Shown here in pieces: positions 6,216 to 12,211 of a stretch of DNA of 12,211 nucleotides. The first letter of the stretch is position 1. Every line of letters begins with the position of its first letter. The notes beneath the pieces are model-generated. The model did not search any database and was not told the DNA's origin. It saw only the letters and a list, made by a program, of their open reading frames with translations. A program made the position numbers and the translations under genes. Where the stretch lies: contig JACMPN010000011.1 in the NCBI GenBank assembly GCA_014377495.1, forward strand, positions 1-12,211. The letters run 5' to 3'. This DNA is from Candidatus Sericytochromatia bacterium. GTDB taxonomy: Bacteria > Cyanobacteriota > Sericytochromatia > JACMPN01.

Positions 6216-7340
6216 CTATGCCCCAATCTCCTGGCGCCGTGCCGGCTCCTGGATCACCCAGGCAAGGACCGCCCCGAATAGCCGGGGTTGCCGGGCGAGC
6301 AGGTGGATCACCTGGCGCCGCAGGGCGGGCCGGCGTGACAGGGCGAGGAGCCCGCCACTGAGCAGGGCGTATCGGCGGAAAGCCCGGCCGTAGGCCCGTT
6401 CATACGGCCGGAGCGCCTGACGGGTCGCCCCCTGTGCCAAGGCTTCGGGGAGGGGGGCCGCCAGCACTTCGGCGCAATGGAAGGCGAGTGACAGGCCCTC
6501 GCCGGTGATCGCATCGACGTAACCGCCCGCATCCCCGAGCAGGACGAGACGATCCGCCGTGCGGGATCTCACCCCCTGCAGCAAGGGTCCCGCCCCCCGA
6601 GGCTCGGAGTCGGGCAGGGCATCGGCCAACCGTTCCCGGATGACGGGAAAGCGGTCCAGCAGGGTTTGAATGGACAATGGCTTGGTGATGCGCCCGTCCT
6701 CCCAGAGGAAGGCGACCCCGACACGTTGCCTGCCAGCGGGCGTGACGTAGGCCTCGATGCCGTCGGAAAAGTGCACCTCGACGCAGGGACTCCAGGCGGC
6801 ACAGCGGAAGTGTTGGCGCAGGCCGAAACGGCGGGGGCCGCTCACTGGGCCGGCAAGTCCGGCGGCATGGCGCAGGGGTGACGCCAGCCCGTCGGCCGCC
6901 ACCACCAGGCGGGCGGCGATTGGTCCGTCATCGAGCGTCAGGGTGATCCCGCCGGCCGTCAGGGCATGGCCCCGGACGGTGGCTTGCGGGCGGAGGATCA
7001 CGCCCAGGGATTCGGCCCGTTGAAACAGGGCCTGGCTCAGGGCCGGACGCCGGACGCCGAGGCCCCCGTCGCCGGCGAAGCGGGCTTCGGCAAACGTCCC
7101 GTCCTCTTGCACATAGCGCACGCCGACGAGGGGCGCACAGTCGGCAGGATCGATCAGGTCGCGGACGCCCAGCCGGGCGGGGGCCCGCAATCCGGCCGGC
7201 ATCAGGCCCTCGCCGCAGGCCTTGTCCTGCGGCCAGGTGCGCTGTTCCAGGACGATGACGCTCAGCCCCTGGCGGGCAGCACCGATGGCGGCAGCCAACC
7301 CCGCCGGGCCGCCGCCGACAATGGCGACGTCAGCGAGCAT
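6216..7340 (-). CDS. FAD-dependent oxidoreductase, geranylgeranyl reductase/hydroxylase-like
   Basis: A 374-residue flavoprotein of the group that includes geranylgeranyl reductases and aromatic hydroxylases. Residues 5-32 form the Rossmann motif V-A-I-V-G-G-G-P-A-G ending in E32, which binds the FAD ribose. K-A-C-G-E-G-L-M-P (40-48) is the family's C-G-E-G loop, V-V-A-A-D-G-L-A-S (146-154) the D-G motif, and L-L-G-D-A-G-G-Y-V-D (267-276) the second FAD contact, followed by T-G-E-G-L-S. It is the last gene of the polyketide operon and probably oxidises or reduces the polyketide or its acyl chain; in the Streptomyces srs phenolic-lipid operon a flavoprotein (SrsC) hydroxylates the ring. ATG 7340 overlaps the ligase stop by 11 bases; a TTG at 7367 is an alternative. 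No terminator is visible after it. Confidence 0.87.
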   Translation of the reverse strand: MLADVAIVGGGPAGLAAAIGAARQGLSVIVLEQRTWPQDKACGEGLMPAGLRAPARLGVRDLIDPADCAPLVGVRYVQEDGTFAEARFAGDGGLGVRRPALSQALFQRAESLGVILRPQATVRGHALTAGGITLTLDDGPIAARLVVAADGLASPLRHAAGLAGPVSGPRRFGLRQHFRCAAWSPCVEVHFSDGIEAYVTPAGRQRVGVAFLWEDGRITKPLSIQTLLDRFPVIRERLADALPDSEPRGAGPLLQGVRSRTADRLVLLGDAGGYVDAITGEGLSLAFHCAEVLAAPLPEALAQGATRQALRPYERAYGRAFRRYALLSGGLLALSRRPALRRQVIHLLARQPRLFGAVLAWVIQEPARRQEIGA

Positions 7341-9099
7341 CCGACACCCGTAGCCTGGCGAAAGCAAAGAACGAGCGGGCCATGGCCCCGGCGAGGCGCC
7401 AGGGCGAGACGGGCCGGGGTGGGGTCAGGGTCCCGGTGACGTATTGCCGGAGGGCCTCCGCCCGGCGCAGCTTGCCGCTGGTGGTGCGGGGCAATGTCCC
7501 CGGCGCCAGCACGCAGACGGTATGGGCCCGGACGCCGGTCCGCAGCAGGATGGCGGACCGGATCTCGCCCTCCAGGGACGGTTCGGCCTGCTTGCCGGCG
7601 TATTCGGCGAGGATGAGAAGCTGCTCGTCCCCGTCACTGCCCTGGGGGATGAACCCGAGGGCCACGGTACAGCCCTGCCGCACGCCGGGCACGCTGTCGC
7701 AGCACTCTTCGAATGCCTGGGGCGTGTGGTTGGCGCCGCGGATAATGACGACGTCCTTCGCCCGGCCGCACACGTACAGTTCACCGTCGGCGACGAACCC
7801 AAGGTCGCCCGTGTCCAGCCAGCCGTCCACGAGCACCGCCCGGGTGGCATCGACATCATTGAAGTAGCCCGCCATCACGGCGGGGCCCCGCACCCAGATG
7901 CGTCCGACCCGGCGCTCACCCAGTTCGTCCTGTCCCTCGTCGCGGACGACACACTCCACCCCCGGCACGGCAAACCCCACCGAGGCAATCCGACGGCCGC
8001 CTTCCGTGGGCTCGACGGCGACGGCTTCCGTCGCCAGGCGGACAGGATCGACGTTGAGGGACCGGGACGGGGCGCCGGGCGGCGAAAAGGTCACCGCCAG
8101 CGTCGCTTCGGCCATCCCGTAGACGGGCGTCAGGGCGCAGGGATCAAAGCCCCAGGGGGCAAACCGGGCGGCGAACGCGTCCAGCACGCCGACAGACACC
8201 GGCTCGGCGCCGTTCAGGGCAAAGCGCCAGCTCGACAGGTCGAGGCCGGTAAGATCGGCGTCCTTGATTCGTTTCAGACAAAGGGAGTAGGCAAAGCTCG
8301 GCGCCGGCGACACCGTGGCCCGGTGACGGGCGATGGCCCGCAGCCAGAGCGCCGGCCGGGCCAGAAACAGTTCCGGGGGGATCAGCACGAGCGGGTCGGG
8401 GCGGTAGACGGCGCTGAGCAGACAGCCGATCAGCCCCATGTCGTGGTGCAGCGGCAGCCAGGACACACCGACCTGCCGTTCGTTCTGGTTTGACGGCACC
8501 ATCTGGTCGATGGCCGCCAGCTGGGCCATCAGGTTGGCCTGGGTCAGGGCCACGGGCTTGGGATCCACCGTCGAGCCGGAGGAAAACTGGATCACGGCGA
8601 TGGACTCAGGGGCATTGTCCAGGTCGAGCGTGCCCGCAAAGGCGAGGAGCGATTCGACCTCGTGACAGCCGAGCTCGGGCCGGGCCGTCGCCATCGCCAC
8701 GCCGAGCAGGCGCTGGATGCGGGCGTCGGTGAGCCCGATCCGGGCCCCGGAGACCTGCAGCATACGGGCGGTGGCGGCGTGGTATTCATCGAGGCGGCCA
8801 AGGCGCTGGGGGGGCGACAACGGGACGGGGATGGCGCCGGCCAGCATGGCCCCGAAGAAGCCGTCCAGAAACGCCGGCCCCGTGGCCAGGATCAAACCGA
8901 CCCGGTCACCCCGGCCGATGCCCCGGTCCGCCAGGGCGGCAGCGACGTGAGAGGCCCGGTCGTGAATCTGCCGCCAGGTGAGCTGGGTTTCCCCCTCCTG
9001 CAAATCGACGAAAGTGATCCCACCGGGATACCCGCGGGCCCGCCGCAGCGCCGCATTGACCGAAGGCGTCGTCGGCGTGGGCGCCGGGGGCCCTTTCAC
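7330..9099 (-). CDS. Fatty acyl-AMP ligase (FAAL)
   Basis: A 589-residue adenylating enzyme that activates a fatty acid as acyl-AMP and passes it to a carrier protein's phosphopantetheine. It has the full set of motifs: P-loop F-S-S-G-S-T (172-177), S-W-L-P-L-H-H-D-M-G-L (213-223, the hallmark of FAAL as against acyl-CoA ligases), N-G-A-E-P (296-300), Y-G-M-A-E-A-T (327-333), D-G-W-L-D-T-G-D-L-G (425-434), G-R-A-K-D-V-V-I-I-R-G (445-455) and P-R-T-T-S-G-K-L (537-544) with catalytic K543. Start is GTG 9097-9099, sharing a GTGA with the carrier-protein stop, so the two are translationally coupled. The context says it loads the adjacent carrier protein with the starter acyl chain for the type III polyketide synthase. 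Chain length is not deducible. Confidence 0.93.
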   Translation of the reverse strand: MKGPPAPTPTTPSVNAALRRARGYPGGITFVDLQEGETQLTWRQIHDRASHVAAALADRGIGRGDRVGLILATGPAFLDGFFGAMLAGAIPVPLSPPQRLGRLDEYHAATARMLQVSGARIGLTDARIQRLLGVAMATARPELGCHEVESLLAFAGTLDLDNAPESIAVIQFSSGSTVDPKPVALTQANLMAQLAAIDQMVPSNQNERQVGVSWLPLHHDMGLIGCLLSAVYRPDPLVLIPPELFLARPALWLRAIARHRATVSPAPSFAYSLCLKRIKDADLTGLDLSSWRFALNGAEPVSVGVLDAFAARFAPWGFDPCALTPVYGMAEATLAVTFSPPGAPSRSLNVDPVRLATEAVAVEPTEGGRRIASVGFAVPGVECVVRDEGQDELGERRVGRIWVRGPAVMAGYFNDVDATRAVLVDGWLDTGDLGFVADGELYVCGRAKDVVIIRGANHTPQAFEECCDSVPGVRQGCTVALGFIPQGSDGDEQLLILAEYAGKQAEPSLEGEIRSAILLRTGVRAHTVCVLAPGTLPRTTSGKLRRAEALRQYVTGTLTPPRPVSPWRLAGAMARSFFAFARLRVSDAR

Positions 9100-9350
9100 G
9101 GGGCCGGCCGGCGGCGTTCCGCCACGCAGGCCGCCAGCTCGCCCACGGTCTGGATGCGGGTGGCCGCCTCATCGGAGAGGATGACCTCGAAGCGGTCTTC
9201 CAGGGCCACGGCCAGGGTGGTCAGGGTCAGAGAGTCGAGTCCCAGGTCCTCAATCAGCCGGTCGGTGGGCCGGACGTCAAGGGGCATGGCCAGCTCGCTT
9301 TCCACGACCCGGCGGATCTCGGCCACTATCTCGTCTTCCGCTGCGGTCAT
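9096..9350 (-). CDS. Acyl carrier protein
   Basis: An 84-residue stand-alone acyl carrier protein. The phosphopantetheine site is S40 in D-L-G-L-D-S-L-T-L (35-43), with preceding P-T-D-R-L-I-E-D and a following acidic helix E-D-R-F-E-V-I-L-S-D-E, as in typical ACPs. It needs a phosphopantetheinyl transferase, not encoded here. ATG 9350 shares an ATGA with the methyltransferase stop, and its own stop shares a GTGA with the ligase start. Being next to a fatty acyl-AMP ligase, it is probably the ligase's acceptor and delivers the acyl starter to the polyketide synthase. The same frame is open upstream to 9995, but that part is a shadow of the methyltransferase. Confidence 0.93.
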   Translation of the reverse strand: MTAAEDEIVAEIRRVVESELAMPLDVRPTDRLIEDLGLDSLTLTTLAVALEDRFEVILSDEAATRIQTVGELAACVAERRRPAP

Positions 9351-9919
9351 GACTTGCCTCCCGACTGGCCACCGGGGACGAAACGCGGGGTGTGGGCGAA
9401 CGCCGCGGCATACCGGTCTCCCAGCGCCGCTTCCTCGGCCCGGATGCGCACGACCATCAAGAGGGCGTTGCCCAGCGAAAAAGCGACGGCGGTCAGCCAG
9501 CCGCCAAACACCAGCGGCACGCAGACCATCTCCAACGCCACGGCGATGTAGTTCGGATGGCGCACCCAGCGGTAGGGCCCCGTGACGACAGGGGCCGCCT
9601 CGGGCAGGACGATGATCCGCACGTTCCAGCGCTCGCCCAGGGTGCTGATGGCCCAGTAGCGCAAGGCCTGAGCGGCAACGGCCCCAGCGAGGGCCGCCCA
9701 GCCGAGCAGGCCGGGGAAACTGCGGTTGAGCAGCCAGGCTTCGGCACCGCAGGCGACGAGGAAGAGCGTGTGGAAGACGGCCATCACCCGGTAATGCCCC
9801 TGGCCGACCTCGATGGCCCCTTGGGCGAAGGCCCGTTGCGCATGGCGGTGGGAAAGGGCCAGCTCGGCCACCCGTTCCAGACCGAGCAAGGCGAGAAACG
9901 CCAGATAGAGCCCTACCAC
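9347..9919 (-). CDS. ICMT-family membrane methyltransferase (SrsB/BpsB-like)
   Basis: A polytopic membrane protein of the isoprenylcysteine carboxyl methyltransferase family, about 190 residues with four to five hydrophobic segments. The C-terminal half has the S-adenosylmethionine-binding core: L-G-E-R-W-N-V (94-100), then G-P-Y-R-W-V-R-H-P-N-Y (114-124) and R-I-R-A-E-E-A-A-L (158-166). Bacterial members next to type III polyketide synthases, SrsB in Streptomyces griseus and BpsB in Bacillus subtilis, O-methylate alkylresorcinols, alkylquinones or alkylpyrones, and that role fits here. I chose GTG 9917-9919, which overlaps the synthase stop (GTGGTAG). There is no strong ribosome binding site, as expected if translation is coupled. 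The frame is open upstream inside the synthase gene, but that part has no membrane character and is a shadow. Confidence 0.88.
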   Translation of the reverse strand: MVGLYLAFLALLGLERVAELALSHRHAQRAFAQGAIEVGQGHYRVMAVFHTLFLVACGAEAWLLNRSFPGLLGWAALAGAVAAQALRYWAISTLGERWNVRIIVLPEAAPVVTGPYRWVRHPNYIAVALEMVCVPLVFGGWLTAVAFSLGNALLMVVRIRAEEAALGDRYAAAFAHTPRFVPGGQSGGKS

Positions 9920-10977
9920 TGCAACAAGACCAGCTCGGAACAGAAGCCGGGGCCCATGGCCATGAGCAGGCCGTACTCGCCGGGCTTGCCGGCACCGGCC
10001 TCGAGGGTGTCGCTCAGGACGAACAGGACGGAAGCCGACGAGAGGTTGCCCGTTTTTTCCAGGGACTCCCACGACCGCTGCAGGGCCCCGGGGGCGAGTT
10101 CCAGGGCATCCGAAAAGGCCTGCAGGACTTTGGGGCCGCCCGTGTGGGCGATGTAGTGCGTGACGTCCGGGCGGGCCAGACCGTGGGCGGCGAGGAACGA
10201 ATCCACGTCACCGCCGATGTGCGCATGGACGATCTGGGGGACGCCGGCGGCCAGGACGATCTGGAAGCCCGTGTCGACCATGTCCCAGCCCATGACCCGC
10301 TCCGTGTCGGGATAAAAGACGGACCGGGTGGCGACGATGCGGGGGTGGCCCGAAGCGGCGGGACGCCCCCCGCCGCCGATGACGACGGCCGCCGCCCCGT
10401 CCCCGAAGAGGCCGGAGGCGATCAGGTTGGCCACGGACAAATCACCCCGCTGCAGCGTCAACGAGCACAGCTCCGTCGAGACGAGCAGGGCCACCTCGCT
10501 GGGAAATGCCCGCACGTAGTCCGAGGCCCGGGCGATGCCGGCCGCACCGGCGACGCAGCCGAGGCCGAAAATCGGGGTGCGCTTGACGTCCGGGCGCAGG
10601 CCGAGGCGGTTGACCAGCCGGGCGTCCAGGCTGGGCACGGCGATGCCGGTCACCGTCACGAAGAAGATGTGGTCGATGTCGGCGGGCTGGAGCCCGGCCT
10701 TGGCGATCGCCGCCCTGGCCGCTGTCTCGCCGAGGTCCAGGGCGACCCGGATCCAGGCGTCGTTGCATTTCTGGAAGGTATCGAGGTCATCGTAGGCCTC
10801 GATCGGCAGCGCCAGGTAGCGTCCGCTCACCTGGACCGCCCGGTGCAGGTCGTCGACACGGGCGGGATTGAAGTGCTGCTTCACCCACAGCCGGCGCAGG
10901 GCGGCCAGGAGGGTCTCCTGGTCGGCGTAGTGGGGAGGCAATGCACACCCGACGGAGAGAACGCTGGGTAACGACAT
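9913..10977 (-). CDS. Type III polyketide synthase (chalcone/stilbene synthase family)
   Basis: A 354-residue homodimeric-type thiolase-fold ketosynthase that extends an acyl starter with malonyl-CoA and cyclises the chain. The triad is visible: C141 in G-L-G-C-V-A-G-A-A-G (138-147), H278 in Y-I-A-H-T-G-G-P-K (275-283) and N311 in K-T-G-N-L-S-S-A-S (308-316); S-T-E-L-C-S (167-172), G-L-F-G-D-G-A-A-A-V (189-198) and M-G-P-G-F (341-345) are also family landmarks. Bacterial enzymes with this operon partner set make long-chain alkylresorcinols or alkylpyrones. It is the first gene of the operon. ATG 10977 has AAGGAGA at 10982-10988, four bases away; the frame extends to 11355 but that part has no family similarity. 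Product class is inferred from neighbours; the length is a bit under plant chalcone synthases. Confidence 0.94.
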   Translation of the reverse strand: MSLPSVLSVGCALPPHYADQETLLAALRRLWVKQHFNPARVDDLHRAVQVSGRYLALPIEAYDDLDTFQKCNDAWIRVALDLGETAARAAIAKAGLQPADIDHIFFVTVTGIAVPSLDARLVNRLGLRPDVKRTPIFGLGCVAGAAGIARASDYVRAFPSEVALLVSTELCSLTLQRGDLSVANLIASGLFGDGAAAVVIGGGGRPAASGHPRIVATRSVFYPDTERVMGWDMVDTGFQIVLAAGVPQIVHAHIGGDVDSFLAAHGLARPDVTHYIAHTGGPKVLQAFSDALELAPGALQRSWESLEKTGNLSSASVLFVLSDTLEAGAGKPGEYGLLMAMGPGFCSELVLLQW

Positions 10978-11458
10978 CGATTCTCCTTGGCGCCTGCAGC
11001 GGCGACGGGCCATGCCCTCCACGATATCCGATGTTAGAAGGCGCTTGCCAAGCTTTGGCCAGAATTGGCCTGTCGCGTGCCGGGCCCCGTCAAGGCGACA
11101 GGACGTCGCTCGGAAACGGTCTCTTTGCCGGTGTTCGTGCCGCTTTGACGTTGGCCCACAATCCGATGGGGTGAGGCGCCCCTGTCCGATGTCAGCAGTC
11201 AATGGGGGCTGTACCGGATCAGGTCCGGTCCCGGGCGGGCTGGGAGTCCCGGCCCAGCGGACAGCCTGGCAGAAAGCGACCGGCACGCCGCAGCGCATCC
11301 TGGACGGGAAGCCCGTTGAGGTGGCGTCAAACCGCCAGGCGAGACCCAACGGCATCTGGCGGCCGAAGACGGTGGACGAGGCAGGGGGCGAGACCAGGAC
11401 GATCGTCTATGAGTCCGCCATGCCCTACTCGCCGCGGTGACGCAAGCGCCGCCGTCGG
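10978..11458. other. Leader region of the polyketide operon, no confident gene
   Basis: About 480 bases with no gene I can support. Near the polyketide synthase it holds a weak minus-strand promoter candidate, TTGGCA (11046-11051) and GATATC (11023-11028) spaced by 17 bases. The only sizeable plus-strand frame starts at ATG 11189 and gives 83 residues to 11440; it has no close ribosome binding site and no recognised family. Open frames on either strand are expected by chance at this GC content. Part of it could be the remains of a lost gene. Confidence 0.4.
11046..11070. repeat. TTGGC half-site cluster upstream of the polyketide operon
   Basis: Three copies of a TTGGC half-site lie close together: GCCAA-GCT-TTGGC is an inverted repeat at 11047-11059, and GGCCA-GAAT-TGGCC an inverted repeat at 11057-11070 that shares the middle copy; TTGGCC also recurs directly at 11055 and 11065, 10 bases apart. 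They overlap the candidate -35 some 70-95 bases before the polyketide synthase start. A regulator site is possible; no matching regulator gene is in the window. Confidence 0.4.
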
Positions 11459-11850
11459 TCAGGGCCGGTTCAGCTCCACCAGGATGCAGGGCCCGCCCTC
11501 GACGATGGTCAGCCCGTGACTCCGTCCCCAGTCGATCGCCACCTGGTCCTCGGCCCCGGGCTGAAACCAGACATTGGTGATGCCCAGGGCGACGCACGCT
11601 TCGAGAATGCCCTGGGCGGCTGCCGGCGGCACGACCACACTGACGACATCCGGCTTGGTCGGCAGACTGGCCAGGTCGGGATAGACGGGTTCGCCGGCCA
11701 GGCTCGGCAGGCGGGGATTGACGGCAAACGCGGTGTAATCCGAGTCCTGCAGGGCCCGGTAGACCCGGGTGCCGAACTTGGTGGGGTCCTGGCTCACGCC
11801 CAAACGGCCCAATTGCGGGCCTGCACCATCCGGCGGATCGCCTCTTCCAT
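11459..11850 (-). pseudogene. CoA-binding domain protein, frameshifted
   Basis: A small Rossmann-fold CoA-binding protein (YccU/DUF-type, about 130 residues when intact) whose reading frame is broken near 11800-11805. The original start is ATG 11848-11850, with GAGGAG at 11857-11862 six bases upstream, and reads M-E-E-A-I-R-R-M-V-Q-A-R-N-W-A-V before a TGA at 11794-11796. The rest continues in another frame as L-G-V-S-Q-D-P-T-K-F-G-T-R-V-Y, F-A-V-N-P-R, Y-P-D-L-A-S-L-P, V-V-V-P-P and N-V-W-F-Q-P-G-A, ending E-G-G-P-C-I-L-V-E-L. Adding one base in G-T-T-T-G-G would restore the whole protein, exactly in the V-V-G-V-S nucleotide-binding loop. All else looks conserved, so the break is recent or a sequencing error. 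A TTG at 11812 would give only a protein without its first strand. It sits alone between the leader region and a terminator. Confidence 0.85.
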
Positions 11851-11924
11851 CGTCAGCTCCTCATGCAAACTCTACCGCCCGGAGAGCCTATCCCAGAAGG
11901 CGCCCGGTCGCCACCTGCGACGCG

Positions 11925-11948
11925 AAAAAGCCCCGCCGGAGCGGGGCT
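11925..11948 (-). terminator. Rho-independent terminator of the exported-protein gene
   Basis: On the minus strand, AGCCCCGC and GCGGGGCT form a perfect 8-base-pair, nearly all G-C stem with a TCCG loop, followed by five T. It starts 17 bases after the TAG at 11965-11967. It also separates that gene from the CoA-binding gene, which therefore needs its own promoter in the roughly 75 bases between. Confidence 0.92.
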
Positions 11949-11964
11949 GGCCATCAGTCACAGG

Positions 11965-12211
11965 CTAGATGATGGACTTCAGCTCGAGAACCGTCACCGA
12001 CGTCAGGTCGATGTTGAAACCGGCAGGCAAACCAGCCGGCAAGGCAGGCTTGATCGTGATGATCTGCTTGACCATGCCCTTTTCGTTGAACCAGATGTCG
12101 GCCGTACCCGTGCCGCCGGTGTTGGTGATGTCGTAAACCTGCTTGGTGCAGGCAAAGGTCCCGGCCGCGACGGTGATCGTTTCCTGCGACGTGGACGTCG
12201 GCGTGCTGGCG
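11965..12211 (-). CDS. Uncharacterised, probably exported protein, C-terminal 81 residues
   Basis: The C-terminal end of a longer protein whose start lies beyond the right edge. The visible part is rich in Thr, Val, Ile and Gly with alternating polar and hydrophobic residues, as in an extracytoplasmic beta-sheet protein: A-A-G-T-F-A-C-T-K-Q-V-Y-D-I-T-N, then T-A-D-I-W-F-N-E-K-G-M-V-K-Q-I-I-T-I, then L-T-S-V-T-V-L-E-L-K. The A-G-T-F-x-C and W-F-x-x-x-G-x-V-K pattern resembles small secreted or lipoprotein families that carry a single cysteine, but I cannot name one. It has few charged residues and no membrane segment. Export is inferred from composition only, since no signal peptide is in view. 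It is followed by a strong terminator, so it ends a transcription unit. Confidence 0.75.
   Translation of the reverse strand, partial: ASTPTSTSQETITVAAGTFACTKQVYDITNTGGTGTADIWFNEKGMVKQIITIKPALPAGLPAGFNIDLTSVTVLELKSII

Noticed and set aside
7444..8493. 349-codon plus-strand open frame inside the ligase gene
   Set aside because: Antisense to the well-supported fatty acyl-AMP ligase and of repetitive G/R/H/P-rich composition.
8662..9585. 307-codon plus-strand open frame across the ligase, carrier protein and methyltransferase
   Set aside because: Covers three opposing genes and becomes Arg/Ser/Pro low-complexity; a shadow.
10144..10971. 275-codon plus-strand open frame antisense to the polyketide synthase
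   Set aside because: The minus strand carries the full Cys-His-Asn triad of a type III synthase; the plus frame shows no domain.
10978..11355. N-terminal extension of the polyketide synthase frame
   Set aside because: No similarity to the family, and a strong ribosome binding site precedes the ATG at 10977.
1..12211. CRISPR arrays, tRNA or rRNA genes, insertion sequence ends
   Set aside because: No regularly spaced repeats, no cloverleaf or rRNA-like stretches and no transposase or terminal inverted repeats were recognised on reading both strands.

Overview
The window is GC-rich, densely coded DNA from a Gram-negative-type bacterium. A proteobacterium, perhaps an alphaproteobacterium, fits the gene families and the overlapping operons, but nothing here fixes the taxon. 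It holds two intact operons of clear function, a two-gene MNT/HEPN module, and a scatter of partial, frameshifted or decayed genes.

Left end (1-614): the C-terminal third of a UGT-type glycosyltransferase enters from off-window. A short stretch follows with nothing recognisable.

Sulfur block (615-3798): an ArsR-family repressor faces a three-gene operon across an AT-rich intergenic region with a strong palindrome over the operon promoter. The operon encodes a YgaP-like membrane rhodanese, a TauE/SafE anion exporter, and a persulfide dioxygenase-type metallo-beta-lactamase fused to two rhodanese domains, the first lacking its catalytic Cys. The simplest reading is persulfide oxidation to sulfite plus sulfite export, under a sulfide/persulfide- or metal-sensing repressor.

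Decayed region (3799-5137): a minus-strand relic of an acyl-CoA desaturase that has lost its iron-binding histidines, a weak split reading frame, a small acidic unknown protein with a very good ribosome binding site, then a regulatory stretch with an 11-bp inverted repeat.

MNT/HEPN module (5138-6185): a winged-helix protein with a minimal nucleotidyltransferase domain overlaps a HEPN-like helical protein. This is the layout of MNT/HEPN toxin-antitoxin pairs. Both partners look atypical in their catalytic motifs.

Polyketide-lipid operon (6216-10977, minus strand): in transcription order, type III polyketide synthase, ICMT-like methyltransferase, acyl carrier protein, fatty acyl-AMP ligase and an FAD oxidoreductase. 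All four junctions overlap. The genes suggest activation of a fatty acid by the ligase, loading on the dedicated carrier protein, extension to an alkylresorcinol or alkylpyrone by the synthase, then methylation and oxidation of the ring.

Right end (10978-12211): a long leader region with TTGGC repeats, a CoA-binding-domain gene broken by a one-base frameshift, a strong intrinsic terminator, and the C-terminus of an uncharacterised, probably exported protein.
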